NCBI GenBank assembly: GCA_964638225.1 | Contig: CAZWYL010000001.1 | Span: 1 to 64,000, forward strand | Reading direction: 5' to 3' | Length of the DNA stretch: 64,000 bases | Source of the DNA: WJKK01 sp964638225 | GTDB taxonomy: Bacteria > Patescibacteriota > WWE3 > UBA101185 > UBA10185 | Shown: positions 60,240-64,000 of the stretch, one piece after another | How the letters are laid out: each line of letters begins with the position of its first letter | Numbering within the stretch: the first letter of the stretch is position 1 | The notes under the pieces: model-generated | Told to the model about the DNA's origin: nothing | Seen by the model: the letters and a program-made list of their open reading frames with translations, nothing else | Database searches by the model: none | Position numbers and translations under genes: made by a program

Positions 60240-61913
60240 TTAAAGATAAATCGCTTGTATAAAAAGAAGAGGATTTCTCCCGGTCTCTTTGTAAAGCATT
60301 TTATTAAGGCGCTTTTCTAGTTCATTGCGAACATTATTCCAATCTTTAAGTCCTTGTTCATAATTTTCTATTGTATCCGTAAGTGATTGTTTAACTTTGT
60401 CCATGAGCTCTTTAGACTCCCTTACATAAACAAAGCCCCTTGTCACAACTTCTATATTCCCGGCTAATTGTCTAGATTCTTGGTCAATAGGAACTATAAC
60501 TACAAATATTCCATCATCAGATAGCTTCTCACGATCTCGAAGAACCAAAGGTCCAACATCCCCGATAGTAGATCCATCTAAGAAAACGTCCCTTACGGGG
60601 TACGTTTCGCCTTTTTTGGCCTCTCCGTTCTCGAATTCAACAGAATCCCCCTCCAATAAAAGGAAAACTCTAGACTCATCTACTCCCAAATTCAAGAGCA
60701 TGTCCGCATAACTACGAGATTGGATAACATTACCTCCAATTGGGATGAAATATTTGGGTTTTACTAAAGAAGCAATAAGCCTCAAGTCACCACGAGGGCC
60801 ATGTCCTGAAACATGGAGCCTGCTTTGGATACCTGGGTATACAACCCGTGCTTTCATTAAGCTTAACCTACCCTGTAACCTCTCAACAGGCTCTCTAACG
60901 CCCGGAGGGGCTGGTGTAGAAGAAAAAATAACGTGGGCACCCGATTCTAAGGTAATTTCTTGATTATCATTTCTACTCAATCTATCCATTGCAGAACCTT
61001 CCTGACCAAAACTTCCGGCAGCAATATAAACTAAACCTGCTTGATTGTAACCCGAGGCTTTCCTCGAATCTACAAAAACATTGTCTTCAAAGGGAAGATA
61101 ACCCAGGTTGCGGGCAATCTCCACTTTTTGTCTAATTGAATAGCCCAAAAGGACTATTTGCCTGCCAACTCTTCTGGCACTCTTTATTATTTGGTGCATT
61201 CTAGGAAGATTTGATGAAATCGTTGTAACAATAACCTGTTTTCCTTCTGCTTCTTGAAAAAGAATATCAAAAGTAGGCCCTATTTCCTTTTCCGTTGGAG
61301 AATAACCGGGAGTCGCAACTTTCAAACAATCCGATAAAAGACAAAGCACCCCTTCATCTCCGTACGCAGCTATTTTGTTTAACTCTATCGGTTCATCAAT
61401 TTCAGGAGTCAAATCTATTTTGAAGTCCGACATATGCAGAATTAATCCTTCAGGAGTTCTTAAAGCTATACCTAAAGAATCAGGAACTGAATGATTCACC
61501 TTAAAAACCTCTACACTAAAAACACCTAAATCCACAGCTTCTGCACCTGATTTTAATTCGTGTAAAGAGGGGTTTTTTGGAACGCCTTTGTAACGATCCC
61601 TTTCTTTTAATTTTTCTTTTAATAGCTCCAAGCCAAATTTGCTGGAATAAACCGGAACTTTCGGAAACTTAGCAAGAAAGTGAGGAACAGCCCCTATGTG
61701 ATCTTCATGAGCGTGGGTAACTATCAACCCCTTAATCTTATGTACATTGTCCTGAAGGTAAGACATGTCTGGTATTACCAGATCTACACCTAACATCTCA
61801 CTATCAGGAAATCCAACACCGCAATCTATTACAATAATCTCATCTTTATACTCAAAGATGGTTAAATTTTTTGTAGCTCCCTCCTCACCGCTTAAGTCAA
61901 TTATTTTTAACAT
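60240..61913 (-). CDS. rnj: Ribonuclease J with one altered metal-site position
   Basis: Metallo-beta-lactamase/beta-CASP RNase, 557 residues, for mRNA decay and rRNA maturation. Metal site His67, His69, Asp71, His72 (THAHEDH), His141, Asp163; catalytic His371 in HVSGHGPRGD. Twenty-two residues later the usual His of PVHGE is Gly393 (FIPIGGN). The C-terminal domain (about 460-557) is present. Other RNase J enzymes use that His as a metal ligand, so the second metal may be held differently. Confidence 0.93.
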   Translation of the reverse strand: MLKIIDLSGEEGATKNLTIFEYKDEIIVIDCGVGFPDSEMLGVDLVIPDMSYLQDNVHKIKGLIVTHAHEDHIGAVPHFLAKFPKVPVYSSKFGLELLKEKLKERDRYKGVPKNPSLHELKSGAEAVDLGVFSVEVFKVNHSVPDSLGIALRTPEGLILHMSDFKIDLTPEIDEPIELNKIAAYGDEGVLCLLSDCLKVATPGYSPTEKEIGPTFDILFQEAEGKQVIVTTISSNLPRMHQIIKSARRVGRQIVLLGYSIRQKVEIARNLGYLPFEDNVFVDSRKASGYNQAGLVYIAAGSFGQEGSAMDRLSRNDNQEITLESGAHVIFSSTPAPPGVREPVERLQGRLSLMKARVVYPGIQSRLHVSGHGPRGDLRLIASLVKPKYFIPIGGNVIQSRSYADMLLNLGVDESRVFLLLEGDSVEFENGEAKKGETYPVRDVFLDGSTIGDVGPLVLRDREKLSDDGIFVVIVPIDQESRQLAGNIEVVTRGFVYVRESKELMDKVKQSLTDTIENYEQGLKDWNNVRNELEKRLNKMLYKETGRNPLLFIQAIYL

Positions 61914-61920
61914 ATTTCTT

Positions 61921-62568
61921 TTACAAATCTAATTTTATTTGTCCTTTCTGTTCCTCTTTTCTAGAGGATGCAACATTTTTTACTTGATCTAATTCTATTT
62001 CTTTTAAAATCTGGGGAATCCTTCTAAAGTCGCTTTCCAGGGCCTCGCGAAACTTTCCATTCCTCAGTCCTGCCGCTGGATGATAAACCGGATAAACAAA
62101 TAACTTTCTTCCAACCTTGCTATCTGTCACTTCTATAAGATTACCACGATCCTGCGAAATCTTACCCTCCTTATAAAAATAATACATAGCAAATCGTCCC
62201 AAAGTTACTACCAATTTAGGACGTATGGTTCTGAGCTGAACTGTTAAATACGGTTCGCATGCTTTTATTTCATCTTGGAGGGGATCTCTATTCTTGGGAG
62301 GGCGATGCTTAATTATATTCCCAATCCAGACATCTTTTCTTGTAAGACCTATATCTTCTAATAAAGATTCTAGTAGTTTCCCCGCTCTTCCAACAAATGG
62401 ACGTCCGGTTTTATCTTCATTAGCTCCCGGCGCTTCTCCTATAAGAACTATATCGGCGTTTATATTTCCTTCTCCGGGAACGGCATTTTGCGCCTGTTTA
62501 TGCAAACGGCATTTTTGACAAGTTTCAACTTGCCTGGCTATTTTCTTCATCAAAGCTGCTTTCTTCAT
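61921..62568 (-). CDS. Family 4 uracil-DNA glycosylase
   Basis: Removes uracil from DNA, 215 residues. Motif A GEAPGANEDKTGRPFVGRAG; motif B YPVYHPAAGLRN. 4Fe-4S ligands: Cys17 and Cys20 (CQKCRL) and Cys in KACEPYL; the ligand that is Cys in KCRPPxNRDP is His here (IIKHRPPKNRDP). The cluster may be bound with one His or be incomplete. Follows the Lon-like ATPase gene by 20 bp. Confidence 0.9.
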   Translation of the reverse strand: MKKAALMKKIARQVETCQKCRLHKQAQNAVPGEGNINADIVLIGEAPGANEDKTGRPFVGRAGKLLESLLEDIGLTRKDVWIGNIIKHRPPKNRDPLQDEIKACEPYLTVQLRTIRPKLVVTLGRFAMYYFYKEGKISQDRGNLIEVTDSKVGRKLFVYPVYHPAAGLRNGKFREALESDFRRIPQILKEIELDQVKNVASSRKEEQKGQIKLDL

Positions 62569-62588
62569 AAAATAATTTACCGAAAGAA

Positions 62589-63689
62589 TTACCAGGAAGG
62601 CATGTAATACTTAAGATTCTCCTTTGTAACATAAACACTAGTTGCTTCCCCTGTAACAATCTGCTTTGCAACCTTTCTGCAAAGACTCTCTAAAATCCTT
62701 CCCAAACTGCGGATTCCAGAGTCATAGCCGAAAGGATTAACGATTTCCGGCCATAAATTGGGATCTATCTTTAATTCCTCTTCTTTCAATCCAGTCTTCT
62801 CTCTTATCTTGGGAAATAAGTAATCTCTCGCAATCACTGCTTTCTCTTCATTAGTATATGAGGGCATCTTGACAACCTCCATTCTGTCCAAAAGTGCTGC
62901 AGTCAAAGTTCCCGTATTATTTGCAGAACAAATGAACAAAACTTGAGATAGATCTATAGGATAGTCTACGTAGTGATCCCTAAAATTAGTATTCTGGTTA
63001 GGATCCAGAATTTCTAGCAGAACCGCCATAACATCGGCTAGTAAACCTCTCTCGCCACTAGCCTTTTCTATTTCATCCAGAAGAATTAGCGGATTTTTTA
63101 CCCCGGTTTTTATCAAAGCTTTTACTATCTGTCCCGGCTCCGCTCCAGGAAAAGCTTTACTTTTCCCTCTTAACTCAAAGGTAGAGCCAAGGGCGCCCAT
63201 AGAAATTCTGATAAATTTGCGACCCAAAGCTTCGGCTACAGATTGAGCCAAAGTAGTTTTTCCAACGCCCTGTAAACCTACAAGCAGTAAAATAGGGGAG
63301 TTGTCAATCGCGCCATCCTTTCGTCTTTTTATGAGAGTCATGGTTGCTAGATATTCAAGAATACGTTCTTTTACGTCTGGCATGCCATAGTGTTGACTAT
63401 CCAATAAACGCTTTGTTCTTTCTATGTCAAGATTATCCTCAGTAGCAGCAACCCAAGGAATAGATGTTACTACTTCTATGTAGCGTGAAAGAGTGTCAAA
63501 TTCAGAAGCGTAATGGCCCAGACGAGCCATTCTATCCAATCTACGGAGCATCTGACGAAGACGCTCCTGTAAACCCTCAGGAATACCCTCCGTAGAGTCA
63601 ACCCTATTTGAGAGCGCATCTAATTCATCAAAGATGTAGCTTTCATTATTGGTTTTTAAACCTTTATCTTTAGAGGTTTTATCAGACAT
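62589..63689 (-). CDS. Lon-type AAA+ ATPase without protease domain
   Basis: 366 residues. A short helical part (about 20-95) is followed by the Lon AAA+ module: Walker A GLQGVGKT at 138-145, Walker B LILLDEIEKA at 201-210, LEILDPNQNTNFRDHYVDYP and ALLDRMEVVKMPSYTNEEK, all close to Lon. The N-terminal LON domain and the C-terminal serine/lysine protease are absent, and a normal stop codon ends the frame. It might act as an unfoldase/chaperone. Same strand as pnp, 31 bp downstream. Confidence 0.85.
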   Translation of the reverse strand: MSDKTSKDKGLKTNNESYIFDELDALSNRVDSTEGIPEGLQERLRQMLRRLDRMARLGHYASEFDTLSRYIEVVTSIPWVAATEDNLDIERTKRLLDSQHYGMPDVKERILEYLATMTLIKRRKDGAIDNSPILLLVGLQGVGKTTLAQSVAEALGRKFIRISMGALGSTFELRGKSKAFPGAEPGQIVKALIKTGVKNPLILLDEIEKASGERGLLADVMAVLLEILDPNQNTNFRDHYVDYPIDLSQVLFICSANNTGTLTAALLDRMEVVKMPSYTNEEKAVIARDYLFPKIREKTGLKEEELKIDPNLWPEIVNPFGYDSGIRSLGRILESLCRKVAKQIVTGEATSVYVTKENLKYYMPSW

Positions 63690-63720
63690 TCGCAGCTTAA
63701 TTCTACCAGATATTTAATAT

Positions 63721-64000
63721 CTAGTACTTTCCTGAGGGTTGATCATCTGTGTCTTCCAAAATCTTTTTGGAAAGTGCGATCTTACCGTTTTTAACATCAA
63801 TAACCTTTACCCTGACCTTATCACCTTTTTTCAAGTAGTTGGTGACATCTTCCACGTATTCATTCGCAATTTCACTAACGTGTAAAAGACCATCCTTGCC
63901 AGGTAAAATCTCCACAAAGGCGCCAAAGTCCACTATATCTTTAACTTCCCCTTCGTAAACTTCACCGACTTCTACCTCCTTAACAATGTTTTCAATCGTG
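63721..64000 (-). CDS. pnp: Polynucleotide phosphorylase, C-terminal part
   Basis: 3' end of PNPase, the 3'-5' exoribonuclease of the degradosome; 92 residues are visible and the rest lies beyond base 64000. They cover the end of the KH domain (TIENIVKEVEVGEVYEG) and the S1 RNA-binding domain (VDFGAFVEILPGKDGLLHVS; GDKVRVKVIDVKNGKIALSKK). Ends with only a short tail (EDTDDQPSGKY). Confidence 0.92.
   Translation of the reverse strand, partial: TIENIVKEVEVGEVYEGEVKDIVDFGAFVEILPGKDGLLHVSEIANEYVEDVTNYLKKGDKVRVKVIDVKNGKIALSKKILEDTDDQPSGKY

Noticed and set aside
1..64000. CRISPR array, insertion sequence or UGA recoding
   Set aside because: No regularly spaced repeats or transposase were seen, and TGA ends many genes at family-typical positions, for example secY, miaB, miaA and the PilM-like gene.

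Overview
The window is AT-rich bacterial DNA that uses the standard code (TGA works as a stop, for example in the ATGA overlaps of miaB-miaA and miaA-perM). It most likely comes from a Candidate Phyla Radiation (Patescibacteria) genome assembled from a metagenome, perhaps on the Microgenomates/Katanobacteria side; I cannot fix the phylum. The main reason is the S10-spc ribosomal cluster, which lacks the L30 gene between S5 and L15 (a CPR trait) and encodes an L3 of only 144 residues. Cut-down enzymes point the same way: a Lon-type ATPase without protease, MiaB without TRAM, and RNase J lacking one usual metal-ligand histidine. Two runs of 100 N are each flanked by the same 55 bp on both sides. 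Collapsing the duplication restores the frame of both interrupted genes, so these are scaffolding artefacts.

Layout. 1-22295 (minus strand) is one long translation/transcription block, in transcription order rpoB, rpoC, rpsL, rpsG, fusA, tuf, rpsJ, then rplC-rplD-rplW-rplB-rpsS-rplV-rpsC-rplP-rpmC-rpsQ-rplN-rplX-rplE-rpsN-rpsH-rplF-rplR-rpsE-rplO-secY-ybaB-adk. A signal peptidase gene lies just upstream of rpoB. 23-40 kb is a mosaic of short transcription units on both strands: several membrane glycosyltransferases, TatD, a SurA-type chaperone, TruB, a homologue of NpmA/KamB 16S rRNA A1408 methyltransferases, tRNA-Pro(GGG), a CDF transporter, YggT, a lycopene-cyclase-domain-like protein and a flavin reductase. 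40-48 kb holds two poorly characterised proteins, MltG, the RNase P RNA gene, and the miaB-miaA-perM group. 48-64 kb (minus strand) runs pnp (partial), Lon-like ATPase, uracil-DNA glycosylase, RNase J, FtsK, a RodZ-like protein, small membrane proteins, a VirD4/TraG-like ATPase, a 720-residue acidic protein, a PilM/FtsA-like protein, a baseplate-J-like protein and RuvX.

How it works together. The first third builds ribosomes and RNA polymerase. The last quarter combines RNA turnover, DNA repair and a possible envelope/DNA-translocation module. The mosaic part is mostly cell-surface glycan and envelope work plus RNA modification.

Standout observations. (1) At least twelve genes have a -10 hexamer ending exactly 6 or 7 nt before the start codon and no Shine-Dalgarno sequence, the geometry of leaderless mRNAs; genes inside operons have AGGAG-type sites instead. 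(2) An NpmA/KamB-type methyltransferase keeps the residues that bind A1408. (3) rplC has its own promoter followed by an intrinsic-terminator-like hairpin whose T-tract ends 3 nt before the start codon. (4) Two short genes (46 and 59 codons) and one likely gene remnant lie in gaps that length-filtered gene callers would miss.
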